Under the pieces are notes generated by a model, which was given only the letters and a program-made list of their open reading frames with translations, had not been told where the DNA came from and did not search any database. Source: a virus. Taken from it: a stretch of 21,012 bases of DNA. Made by a program: the position numbers and the translations under genes. Shown piece by piece: positions 1-6,340 of this stretch. Position 1 is the stretch's first letter. Each line of letters starts with the position of its first letter. The stretch lies in IMG/VR virus record IMGVR_UViG_3300043403_000097, positions 1-21,012 of that record. One strand, 5' to 3'.

Positions 1-1
1 A

Positions 2-928
2 ACTAAATCAAATTTTACAAAGTATGCAAACGAAATTGATATTCTCTCAGGTGGATTCCCCTGCCAACCATACAGCAGCGCAGGTAAGCGGCTTGGAAAA
101 GAAGATGAACGCCATTTATGGCCGGAAATGCTTAGAGCAGTACGGGAGATTTCCCCGGTCTACATTGTGGGGGAGAACGTTAGCGGCCTTACTAATTGGA
201 ACGGGGGAATGGTATTCGACGAAGTGCAGGCTGATATGGAAAATGAAGGCTACGAAGTGCTCCCGTTTTTACTTCCAGCTTGCGGTGTCGGCGCTCCCCA
301 CAGAAGGGATAGAATTTGGTTTATTGGCTACTCCGCAAGCAATAGACGGAAACGGAACGGGCAGAGAATTGAGATTGAAAAGGGATTGCAACAGAGACCC
401 GAACCAGCCGGGCAGTTGGCGGGGGGATTTGAAGGACTATGCAATGCAGGGGATGCTACCGACACCGGAAGCAAGCAACCACAAGAATGGACACCGGAGC
501 GAAACGGCAAGGATACAAAGGAAAAAGGAACAGGGTTGGACAATAGGATTAAACGACAGGGCAACATTGGGGCTATTGCCAACACCGGATTGCAGCGACA
601 GGCGGAGCGACAACAGCACCCAATGGGGATTGAGCAAATATGCGAAGAACGAATTATTACCAACACCAATGCAGCCAGGGAACGGGGGAACAAATGGAAA
701 AGCGAAAACAAAAGAAATATATGGGACGGGTTCCCAACTAAACCCCCAGTATGTAGCCGAAATGATGGGCTTTCCGACAGATTGGACGGAGTTACCTTTC
801 CTAAGTGGCGAAGCGAAAGTTTAAAAGCATTTGGTAACGCAATAGTGCCACAGGTAGCGTATGAGATATTTAAAGTAATAAATGCGATGGCTAACACACC
901 CCACACCGCCGCCAGCGATATTGTATAA
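2..928 (+). CDS. C5-cytosine DNA methyltransferase, 5' end cut by window
   Basis: Transfers a methyl group from S-adenosylmethionine to carbon 5 of cytosine in a short DNA target. The frame is open from the first bases, so the N-terminal SAM-binding part lies outside the window. Visible in order: the catalytic loop GGFPCQPYSSAG with its Cys (bases 50-85), ENVSGL (motif VI region), PHRRDRIWFIG (motif VIII), a long target-recognition region rich in ANTG, TNTN and TDTG units, and a final SLKAFGNAIVPQVAYEIF (motif X). The stop TAA lies inside the left core of the following attC-like site, so this is the gene of cassette 1. No partner restriction enzyme is visible, so it may be a solitary phage or cassette methylase. 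A long second frame overlaps it (24-824). The family call is secure; the target sequence is unknown. Confidence 0.93.
   Translation, partial: TKSNFTKYANEIDILSGGFPCQPYSSAGKRLGKEDERHLWPEMLRAVREISPVYIVGENVSGLTNWNGGMVFDEVQADMENEGYEVLPFLLPACGVGAPHRRDRIWFIGYSASNRRKRNGQRIEIEKGLQQRPEPAGQLAGGFEGLCNAGDATDTGSKQPQEWTPERNGKDTKEKGTGLDNRIKRQGNIGAIANTGLQRQAERQQHPMGIEQICEERIITNTNAARERGNKWKSENKRNIWDGFPTKPPVCSRNDGLSDRLDGVTFPKWRSESLKAFGNAIVPQVAYEIFKVINAMANTPHTAASDIV
24..824 (+). CDS. Overlapping alternate-frame ORF in the methyltransferase gene
   Basis: A 266-codon frame, +1 relative to the methyltransferase, lying wholly inside it. It does not read like a random shadow. It contains WYSTKCRLIWKMKAT and FYFQLAVSALPTEG, then four spaced units of the type LLPTPxxxD (LLATPQAID, MLPTPEASN, LLPTPDCSD, LLPTPMQPG), and ends with LNPQYVAEMMGFPTDWTELPF. 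From memory, proteins with this order (WxSTxCxLTWK, LLPTP repeats, LNPxxVxxMMGFPxxWTxL) are annotated in many phages and Bacteroidota beside C5 methylases; this could not be checked here. Each LPTP unit here is the same DNA as an ANT or TNT unit of the methylase frame. It may be a true overlapping gene, a target-recognition domain moved between frames, or a frame kept open by constraint on the other frame. No clear ribosome binding site precedes base 24. Confidence 0.42.
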   Translation: MQTKLIFSQVDSPANHTAAQVSGLEKKMNAIYGRKCLEQYGRFPRSTLWGRTLAALLIGTGEWYSTKCRLIWKMKATKCSRFYFQLAVSALPTEGIEFGLLATPQAIDGNGTGRELRLKRDCNRDPNQPGSWRGDLKDYAMQGMLPTPEASNHKNGHRSETARIQRKKEQGWTIGLNDRATLGLLPTPDCSDRRSDNSTQWGLSKYAKNELLPTPMQPGNGGTNGKAKTKEIYGTGSQLNPQYVAEMMGFPTDWTELPFLSGEAKV

Positions 929-1019
929 CGGTGGCGATTGGCGAAGTAAAAGCCTTGCACTACCGTTAAAATTTAGCACTACACTTGATGGCTTTTATTT
1001 TGCCAATTGCGTGTTATAG
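923..1019 (+). repeat. attC-like recombination site A (end of cassette 1)
   Basis: A 97-bp imperfect palindrome between the methyltransferase and the next gene. The left core GTATAAC (923-929) and right core GTTATAG (1013-1019) match the layout of integron R'' and R' boxes. The arms GCGATTGGCGAAGTAAAAGCC (934-954) and 990-1010 pair at 18 of 21 positions, and the other three are G-T wobbles. The loop is 35 bases. It is about 88% identical to site C at 2794-2890. The stop of the methyltransferase is inside the left core. Confidence 0.78.
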
Positions 1020-1061
1020 CCAGTGCTTTTTACGGAATTATTTATTTATAAAAACAATAAA

Positions 1062-1523
1062 ATGGAACAAAAAGAAATGTCAATTAGTGGTTTATATTAC
1101 CGCTACAAAAAAACCTCCGATGATGATATTCGGAAGCATTTAGGCAACATCAAAATAGTGGTGTTAGAAAATAAAGGTGTTGGAACAATACAAGGTTATT
1201 ACCCACTTTCAGAAGAAGCAATGACTAAAATTTTAGAGAAACCGAGAAATGTTTCTTTAAGTTTTGATGCTACCGAAACAGCAGACAAGCCAATTGAGAA
1301 CTTGAAAGAATATAAGACCATTCAATATTTAGTAAAATCAACTTCTCGTTTTTTTCTAAAGCCTGATGTGGGTGAGATTTTTGACCAAATACATTACAGA
1401 GATTTATTTGATAGCAAAATAAAAGCTATTCAGTATTTGTCAGGTGCATACGAAACACTTCCTGATACAGATGGGGAACATTTTGTTATGGAAGCTAAAC
1501 TTTTGGTTGATGTTGGTTCTTAG
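1062..1523 (+). CDS. Hypothetical protein of cassette 2
   Basis: I do not recognise this 153-aa protein. It is soluble, with no signal peptide or membrane segment. It begins MEQKEMSISGLYYRYKK and mixes charged residues with hydrophobic strands, for example IKIVVLENKGVGTIQGYYPL. The frame is open further upstream to a GTG at 1023, but that would start beside the attC core. The ATG at 1062 follows an A-rich stretch, usual for Bacteroidota, and is preferred. It is the only gene of a cassette whose ends (1013 and 1536) are complementary, and it is markedly more AT-rich than the phage genes on the right. Its function is unknown; cassette genes are often accessory or defensive, but nothing in the sequence shows that here. 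Confidence 0.8.
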   Translation: MEQKEMSISGLYYRYKKTSDDDIRKHLGNIKIVVLENKGVGTIQGYYPLSEEAMTKILEKPRNVSLSFDATETADKPIENLKEYKTIQYLVKSTSRFFLKPDVGEIFDQIHYRDLFDSKIKAIQYLSGAYETLPDTDGEHFVMEAKLLVDVGS

Positions 1524-1529
1524 CATTGG

Positions 1530-1648
1530 CTATAACGTCTGCGGCTTTGTGCAGGCCGTTATATCGCTTGGCTTTGCACTTAGTTGACAAATAGATGAAG
1601 TTGGGATTTAGGTGTCAGACGGGGCTTGCACAAAACCGTTTGTTATAT
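1530..1648 (+). repeat. attC-like recombination site B (end of cassette 2)
   Basis: A 119-bp imperfect palindrome with left core CTATAAC (1530-1536) and right core GTTATAT (1642-1648). The left arm at 1541-1559 (CGGCTTTGTGCAGGCC) pairs with the right arm at 1619-1639 (GGGGCTTGCACAAAACCG) with small bulges. Its sequence differs from sites A and C but its architecture is the same, as in integrons, where attC sites share structure more than sequence. The left core is the reverse complement of the start of its own cassette (GTTATAG at 1013). Confidence 0.75.
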
Positions 1649-1697
1649 GTTGTTTTTTTGTGCTGCGGAGTATTTTAAACTTTAAAGTATTATACTG

Positions 1698-1934
1698 ATG
1701 AAACTTTTTGAAGAGCCTGAAAAATGGCAAGAACATTGGGAAGGGATGCCTGAATTTATACAGGAAAAACAAAAGCCTTATGCTCAAATTATTTTCAGAT
1801 TTGAGAACGAAGAAGATTTACAAGACTTCGCAAAAGTTATAGGGCAAAAGCTAACTAAGAAAACTAAAAGCTGTTGGCATCCGTTTAAATCACATTGGGG
1901 GAACGCTAAAAAAGTATGGGAAGATGAAGCCTAA
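1698..1934 (+). CDS. Small hypothetical protein paired with the glycosyltransferase
   Basis: A 78-aa soluble acidic protein beginning MKLFEEPEKWQEHWEGMPEF, with a central alpha/beta-looking stretch (PYAQIIFRFENEEDLQDFAKVIGQ) and a tail TKKTKSCWHPF. I recall similar small proteins (need-type strand, then an xDFAxxIGQ helix, then TKSxWxP) encoded next to phage glycosyltransferases of the type that follows, but cannot check this. Its last 11 bases overlap the start of the glycosyltransferase, so the two are translationally coupled and likely work together, perhaps as subunit or adaptor. It shares cassette 3 with that gene. Confidence 0.82.
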   Translation: MKLFEEPEKWQEHWEGMPEFIQEKQKPYAQIIFRFENEEDLQDFAKVIGQKLTKKTKSCWHPFKSHWGNAKKVWEDEA

Positions 1935-2799
1935 ATATCCTGTTTATATTATTTCTAAAGGCAGGGCAAATAGCTGCCTTACTGCAAGGGAATTAAAATT
2001 AATGAACGTACCTTTTAAGCTTGTGATTGAGCCACAGGAATACGAAGATTATAAGCATATTACTGATGATATTTTAGTATTGCCATTTAGTAATTTAGGG
2101 CAAGGCTCAATACCTGCAAGGAATTTCGTTTGGGAACATTCAATTAATGCAGGATTTGAAAGGCATTGGATTTTGGATGATAATATTGAGGGCTTCCATA
2201 GGCTACATAAAAATATGAAGCCAAAAGTAACAAGCGGTACAATTTTTAGGTGTGCAGAAGATTTTACAGATAGATATGAGAATATAGGAATATCGGGGTT
2301 TAACTATTATTCGTTTTGCAAAACTACTGATAGTGTGCCACCATATTATTTGAACACCCGTATTTACTCCTGCATCCTTATTAAAAACGATTTGCCTTAT
2401 CGGTGGCGTGGTAGGTACAATGAAGATACAGATTTGAGCCTACGGGCTTTAAAAGATGGTTGGTGTACTATTTTATTCAATGCTTTCCTTGCCGGCAAAG
2501 TAACTACAATGAGAATGAAAGGTGGCAATACTGACAATGTTTATACTGATGAAGATAACAGGATGAAATTTGCAAAGGCTTTAGAAGAACTGCACCCTGA
2601 TATTGTAAAGGTTACATGGAAATTTAACAGGTGGCATCATCAAGTAGATTACAGGGTATTTAAGAATAACCGATTAATAAAAAAGCCTGATTGTATAATT
2701 GAAAAAGATAAGTATAGGATGGTTCTAAAAAATGTTGAAATATATAACGTCAAGCCGAAAAATGATATGCAGTGTGGCGTGGGAAAAAATAACATATAA
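1924..2799 (+). CDS. TET-associated-type GT-A glycosyltransferase
   Basis: A 291-aa protein with a GT-A-like start (YPVYIISKGRANSCLTARELK), a VVEPQEY-like strand end (LVIEPQEYEDY), FSNLGQGSIPARNFVWEH, and WILDDNI with DDN at residues 85-87 as the likely metal and nucleotide-sugar site. Later come YSCILIKNDLPYRWRGRYNEDTDLSLR and MKGGN. This order matches the phage glycosyltransferases linked to TET/JBP base-modification systems (TAGT family), which are proposed to add sugars to modified DNA bases. The family assignment is from memory; the substrate is inferred. Its neighbour in the array is a cytosine methyltransferase, so DNA modification is the natural guess. No TET-like dioxygenase is visible. 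The stop TAA lies in the left core of attC site C. Confidence 0.72.
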   Translation: MKPKYPVYIISKGRANSCLTARELKLMNVPFKLVIEPQEYEDYKHITDDILVLPFSNLGQGSIPARNFVWEHSINAGFERHWILDDNIEGFHRLHKNMKPKVTSGTIFRCAEDFTDRYENIGISGFNYYSFCKTTDSVPPYYLNTRIYSCILIKNDLPYRWRGRYNEDTDLSLRALKDGWCTILFNAFLAGKVTTMRMKGGNTDNVYTDEDNRMKFAKALEELHPDIVKVTWKFNRWHHQVDYRVFKNNRLIKKPDCIIEKDKYRMVLKNVEIYNVKPKNDMQCGVGKNNI

Positions 2800-2890
2800 C
2801 GGTGGCGATTGGCGAAGTAAAAGCCTACCACTACCGTTGATTTTCAGCACTACGCTCGATGGCTTTTATTTTGCCAATTGCGTGTTAGGC
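2794..2890 (+). repeat. attC-like recombination site C (end of cassette 3)
   Basis: A 97-bp imperfect palindrome with left core ATATAAC (2794-2800) and right core GTTAGGC (2884-2890), the latter a perfect GTTRRRY. The stem arms are identical to those of site A and about 12 of 97 bases differ overall, mostly in the loop and the outer cores. The left core extended outward is the reverse complement of the start of its own cassette at 1642, with one mismatch in 17. Confidence 0.8.
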
Positions 2891-2935
2891 GATGCCCTTT
2901 CGAGAATTTAATTAATAACAATAAATAAAAAAACA

Positions 2936-3349
2936 ATGGAATTAGAAGTAAAACATTTAGCACCTTATTTGCCTTATAGTTTAAAACTACAATATGTAGA
3001 AAGAGAAAAGGTAATATCAACTGGCATAATTCAAAGTATTAGCCAAAACAATTCAGAAACACACCCAACGAGGGTAAGTATTAACTATCAAGGTGAAGAA
3101 TATATTTGGATGTATAAACCAATGTTGAGAAGAAAAACACACTTACATACCTTGCAAAGCGAAATATTAATTAGATGGGGCGGTGGCTTGTCTGATAAAG
3201 CAAAAGCACAATGGTTGAAAGAAGTAACCGATGATATGCTTTATTCAGCATTTAATTCACTTCGTTACGATTTTGTCGAATTGATGTTGGAAAATCATAT
3301 TGACGTATTCGGTCTTATAGATGCTGGACTTGCTACGGAGATGTCATAG
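2936..3349 (+). CDS. Conserved phage-type hypothetical protein of cassette 4
   Basis: A 137-aa protein starting MELEVKHLAPYLPYSLKLQY and ending ENHIDVFGLIDAGLATEMS. The two ends match a hypothetical family I recall as common in Bacteroidota phages, prophages and conjugative elements (opening LAPYLPYGLK, ending FDVFGLIxxGLA). Its function is unknown. The middle has a beta-rich part (TRVSINYQGEEYIWMYKPML), compatible with a small nucleic-acid-binding or beta-barrel fold, but that is a guess. It sits in the last cassette, directly before the truncated cassette end and the tyrosine recombinase. Confidence 0.82.
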   Translation: MELEVKHLAPYLPYSLKLQYVEREKVISTGIIQSISQNNSETHPTRVSINYQGEEYIWMYKPMLRRKTHLHTLQSEILIRWGGGLSDKAKAQWLKEVTDDMLYSAFNSLRYDFVELMLENHIDVFGLIDAGLATEMS

Positions 3350-3362
3350 GGTTTCGCCTAAC
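3347..3362 (+). repeat. Truncated attC-like end of cassette 4
   Basis: The sequence ending TTTCGCCTAAC (core GCCTAAC at 3356-3362, a perfect RYYYAAC) is the reverse complement of the start of the same cassette (GTTAGGCGA at 2884), with 13 of 15 bases matching when extended outward. No hairpin arms and no right core follow before the tyrosine recombinase. The array therefore seems to end in a half site. Confidence 0.55.
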
Positions 3363-3414
3363 TACTATATGTAATCAACGTATCATAATTAATTAATAAC
3401 CAAAAACTTACCCC

Positions 3415-4248
3415 ATGCAAATTCCTAAGCATATAGAACTATACAGGAAAGACCTGATGCTAAAAAACTATGCTTCATCAAGCATTGATAACTACGTTAG
3501 TCAGGTTAAATGTTTCCTCGAATATTTTAATGGAAAGTTCACCGAGCCTGCTAAAGTAAATGAATCAGCTATTAAAGATTGGCTACTAATGGCTAATTCT
3601 ATTAATGGCAGGAAGCATAGGCTATCAGCATTAAAATTGTTCTATGCCTTAACGGTTAAACAGCCAATGAAATTTAAGTACATTGAGTATCCCCGTTCTG
3701 AAAAGAAACTGCCAATTGTTTTATCCCAGGAGGAAATTCAGAAAATGTTTGACGTTTGCGAAAACCTGAAACATAAAGCAATTCTTGCATTATTATATAG
3801 TGCCGGGTTAAGAGTATCTGAATTGATAAACCTTAAATGGGCTAATCTTGATAGGTCGCGTAAAATAATAAACATCATTGGTGCTAAGGGAAATAAAGAT
3901 AGGCAGGTGCCGCTTGCATCAGAACTAATAACCGTGCTTGAAAAATACTACCTGGCATACCATTCTATTGAGTATGTTTTCAATGGTCAAAAGGAACTAC
4001 AATATAGCGATAGAAGTGTTTTGCAGGTTGTAAAGCAGCTTGCCAATAAAGCAGGAATAAAGAAAGACGTTTGGACACACCTGATCAGGCATTGCAGCTT
4101 TACCCACATGGTGGAAGCTGGTACGGATATAAACATAATCCAAAAAATTGCCGGCCACAACAACGTAAAAACAACCCATCTGTACACCCACTTATCTCAT
4201 AACATCATCAGCAAGGTTTATTCGCCAATATCTAATATGCGTATGTAA
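3415..4248 (+). CDS. Tyrosine site-specific recombinase, XerC/D-like
   Basis: Cuts and rejoins DNA at specific sites through a phosphotyrosine intermediate. Its 277 aa comprise an N-terminal SAM-like core-binding domain (about 1-90) and a C-terminal catalytic domain. Likely catalytic residues: R133 in LLYSAGLRVSEL, K158 in GAKGNKDR, H222 and R225 in HLIRH, H248 in AGHNN, and nucleophile Y257 in HLYTHL. All are present, so it should be active. It lacks the extra segment that marks integron integrases (IntI). It starts 52 bp after the half site that ends the cassette array and reads away from it, so it is either the phage or element integrase, or a Xer-like enzyme acting on the cassettes. A cognate att site could not be identified. 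Confidence 0.94.
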   Translation: MQIPKHIELYRKDLMLKNYASSSIDNYVSQVKCFLEYFNGKFTEPAKVNESAIKDWLLMANSINGRKHRLSALKLFYALTVKQPMKFKYIEYPRSEKKLPIVLSQEEIQKMFDVCENLKHKAILALLYSAGLRVSELINLKWANLDRSRKIINIIGAKGNKDRQVPLASELITVLEKYYLAYHSIEYVFNGQKELQYSDRSVLQVVKQLANKAGIKKDVWTHLIRHCSFTHMVEAGTDINIIQKIAGHNNVKTTHLYTHLSHNIISKVYSPISNMRM

Positions 4249-4280
4249 TAATTTTTTAACCTTGAAACAATAAATTAAAA

Positions 4281-4295
4281 GTCAAATCGTTTAAC
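4281..4295 (+). promoter_or_regulatory. Candidate operator, GTCAAANNNTTTAAC
   Basis: This 15-mer matches the palindrome GTTAAANNNTTTAAC, found perfectly at 12455 and 17489, with one mismatch in the left half. It lies four bases before the ATG at 4300, where a bound protein would block transcription or translation start. Confidence 0.35.
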
Positions 4296-4299
4296 TTTT

Positions 4300-4503
4300 A
4301 TGGATAACAAACAACCCCCAAAAGAAAAGGCACAATTGATGGTGTTGGAATATACACCCTTAGTATTAGGTATTAAAATGGCAAAAGCCTGCGCATTGCA
4401 CCAGGTTAATGATGTTATTTCCCTCCTGCTTGAATCTTTTCCATCAAGTAACGAACTCCCATACTATAAGGATGTAAGGGCAGAAATTGAAAAATTCTTT
4501 TAA
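4300..4503 (+). CDS. Small hypothetical protein
   Basis: A 67-aa soluble helical protein (MDNKQPPKEKAQLMVLEY, then ALHQVNDVISLLLESFP, ending YKDVRAEIEKFF). It resembles the short helical proteins common in Bacteroidota phage accessory regions, but no function is known to me. It is the first gene of a closely packed run to 7837. The start is preceded by an AT-rich stretch with the operator-like palindrome and no Shine-Dalgarno site. Confidence 0.75.
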   Translation: MDNKQPPKEKAQLMVLEYTPLVLGIKMAKACALHQVNDVISLLLESFPSSNELPYYKDVRAEIEKFF

Positions 4504-4507
4504 CTAA

Positions 4508-4696
4508 ATGAAAAAACTAAAAACATTTTTCCATTATTGGGGGGAGCTATGGGGTGCAGGCAACCTGCCTAACACAACTTTGTTTGATGTGCTTTACCGT
4601 AAACGTATCGGACCGCGCTCAGCATGGAAACTTGCCTGTCTGATCCATGCTCCTATAAACATTCCTGATCAACACGAAAACGAAATAAAGAAATGA
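4508..4696 (+). CDS. Small hypothetical protein
   Basis: A 62-aa basic protein (MKKLKTFFHYWGELWGAGNLPNT and RKRIGPRSAWKLACLIHAP). Not recognised. It starts four bases after the previous stop and its own stop overlaps the next start by ATGA, so it belongs to the same translation unit. It is hydrophobic and aromatic at the N-terminus, but not a clear signal peptide or membrane helix. Confidence 0.7.
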   Translation: MKKLKTFFHYWGELWGAGNLPNTTLFDVLYRKRIGPRSAWKLACLIHAPINIPDQHENEIKK

Positions 4697-5124
4697 AACT
4701 AATTATCTTTTTACTCCTAACTAATACCTGTTTCGCCCAAATCGTTTACTCAGGCGGTGCCGGGCTATCTCTCAATTTTGTTAGTGTAAACGCCTTTGCC
4801 GAAGCAGGTACAAGGGTAGGTTCTGCCGGTTATATCGGCGCTCAGGTTAATTTCAGATCATCTAACTACCCAGGATTAAGCGCCGCCCCCATTATCGGAT
4901 ACGCATGGAGTTGGAATAACAACAAAATACATGAGCTTACCACATTATTCTACGCCAAAGCAGATTACCCCATAATGGCTAATAGCGGTTACAAATCATA
5001 TTCCCACAACCCTTTCGGCTTCGGTGTCCGGCACTACATTTATAACACCCTTGTTGACCTTTCATACCAGCAATCACAAGTTCAACTCACAATAGGATAT
5101 TCACTAAATAAAATCTATAAGTAA
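4693..5124 (+). CDS. Secreted, probably outer-membrane beta-barrel-like protein
   Basis: 143 aa with a signal peptide (MKLIIFLLLTNTCFAQ, likely cut after CFA). The remainder alternates small and aromatic residues in strand-like runs (GGAGLSLNFVSVNAFAEAG, YIGAQVNFRSS, GFGVRHYIYNTLVDLSYQQ) and ends in a strand with C-terminal IYK. This pattern suits a small outer-membrane or surface beta-barrel of Bacteroidota. It overlaps both neighbours by 1-4 bases. In a prophage such a gene may alter the lysogen surface or exclude other phages; that is inference. Confidence 0.8.
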   Translation: MKLIIFLLLTNTCFAQIVYSGGAGLSLNFVSVNAFAEAGTRVGSAGYIGAQVNFRSSNYPGLSAAPIIGYAWSWNNNKIHELTTLFYAKADYPIMANSGYKSYSHNPFGFGVRHYIYNTLVDLSYQQSQVQLTIGYSLNKIYK

Positions 5125-5789
5125 TGAAACTAATACCAATTTTATTTAAACCCGAAATGGTTGCTGCTATTCTGGATGGCAGAAAAACTATGACAAGAAG
5201 GGTAATGAAATTAAAGCACCTTAACGGACATGAAGTAAAATCTATTCATAAAGATGGCTCCGGTAAGGGATGGATCGCATGGTCACCGCGTGAAGTAAGC
5301 GCGGAGGAAACGGCAAAACTTTACCCCGGTGAAGAAGGGTTTAAATGCCCTTACGGTAATCCAGGTGATATCCTTTGGGTCCGGGAAACATGGCGATTTA
5401 TTGACCATAGTGGGACCGGTATAAAATACTTTTACAAAGCAGGTGCATGTAAAACAGATTTAAATGATAGGTCTATAAATTGGAAGCCATCCTTATTTAT
5501 GCCAAAAGACGCCTGCCGCCTATTCCTTGAAATTACTAATTTCAGGGTTGAACGTCTGCAGGATATAAATGAAGCCGATGCCACTGCAGAAGGGTGCATA
5601 AGTACCGCCATTCTTAATAAAGAAGGGGATGACTATACCGGCTTATTCGCTTCTGAGCACTTCCATAATCTTTGGGAATCCATCAACGGGAAAGAATCAT
5701 GGAAAGAAAACCCATGGTTATGGGTCGTTGAATTTAAAGTATCTGCCCGTAACGATTATTTTACTAACCAAAAAGTACCTTCCAAATGA
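5124..5789 (+). CDS. ASCH-domain-like phage protein
   Basis: 221 aa. The order PILFKPEMVAAILDGRKTMTRR, CPYGNPGDILWVRETW, FYKAG, WKPSLFMPKDACRLFLEITNFRVERLQDINEADATAEG, FHNLWESING and NPWLWVVEF is that of a widespread phage family with an ASCH (RNA/ligand-binding, PUA-like) fold. Family members are annotated as hypothetical or ASCH-domain protein; the ASCH fold is thought to bind RNA or modified nucleotides. The length is normal. It is coupled by overlapping start and stop codons to both neighbours. The biochemical role is not established. Confidence 0.87.
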   Translation: MKLIPILFKPEMVAAILDGRKTMTRRVMKLKHLNGHEVKSIHKDGSGKGWIAWSPREVSAEETAKLYPGEEGFKCPYGNPGDILWVRETWRFIDHSGTGIKYFYKAGACKTDLNDRSINWKPSLFMPKDACRLFLEITNFRVERLQDINEADATAEGCISTAILNKEGDDYTGLFASEHFHNLWESINGKESWKENPWLWVVEFKVSARNDYFTNQKVPSK

Positions 5790-6109
5790 ATACAGCTAAC
5801 ACAAAAGAATTTTGCGAGAAACTAATTAAAGGTGTCGCAACCACAGCAGTACCCACAAAAGTACTATCCTACATCCTTAAAGTTCAATCAGGGGAGAAAG
5901 ATCCCAAAACCCCCGAACAAGTTAAAACATTCTTTATAAAAGAAGGTGTAAAAAAAGGCGATAAAGTCGCCACCGAATACGGTACCATAATCATTAACCA
6001 ACAACTCCAACCAACAAAGTATAAAGGCTATTACACTAATACCAAGTTCGGACAAGCCTACCTGGTTACAAGGGAATATTCACAGAACGCAATAATTTTG
6101 GAGGATTAA
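5786..6109 (+). CDS. Hypothetical protein
   Basis: A 107-aa, lysine-rich soluble protein (MNTANTKEFCEKLIKGVATT; KTPEQVKTFFIKEGVKKGDKV; ending YSQNAIILED). Not recognised. It has a helical N-terminal half and a strand-rich C-terminal half. It overlaps the ASCH-like gene by ATGA and is followed after three bases by the next start, so it is co-translated with them. The GGAGG inside its last codons is likely the ribosome binding site of the next gene. Confidence 0.75.
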   Translation: MNTANTKEFCEKLIKGVATTAVPTKVLSYILKVQSGEKDPKTPEQVKTFFIKEGVKKGDKVATEYGTIIINQQLQPTKYKGYYTNTKFGQAYLVTREYSQNAIILED

Positions 6110-6112
6110 GCT

Positions 6113-6328
6113 ATGGCTTTATTCACCACAACACTACAAGCAATTGATCCATCAGACGGTCAACTAAAACTATGGCAAGGCCCACACATCGAAGCAATTA
6201 GCTTTAATGATGCTCAACAGATATGTAACCAAACAGAACGAGGATACCTAAAGGTAGAGGGTAAACTACAATTTGAAACAACTTTTGAAGGGGAAATTAT
6301 CTTAGATCAAACATTTGAAATGAATTGA
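6113..6328 (+). CDS. Small conserved phage-type hypothetical protein
   Basis: A 71-aa protein (MALFTTTLQAIDPSDGQLKLWQGPHIEAISFNDAQQICNQTERGYLKVEGKLQFE). The segment ISFNDAQxxCNxxxxGYLKVxGKL resembles small Bacteroidota phage proteins I recall as hypothetical. Function unknown. GGAGG ends 9 bases before the ATG, one of the few Shine-Dalgarno-like sites here. The start context is AGCTATG, shared with four other genes. Confidence 0.75.
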   Translation: MALFTTTLQAIDPSDGQLKLWQGPHIEAISFNDAQQICNQTERGYLKVEGKLQFETTFEGEIILDQTFEMN

Positions 6329-6340
6329 AAATAAAATGAT

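Noticed and set aside
1023-1061. GTG start for the cassette 2 protein
   Set aside because: It directly abuts the attC core; the ATG at 1062 has the usual A-rich upstream context.
3415-4248. Integron integrase IntI
   Set aside because: The catalytic residues fit any tyrosine recombinase, but the extra IntI-specific segment is absent and the position and direction are unusual for IntI.
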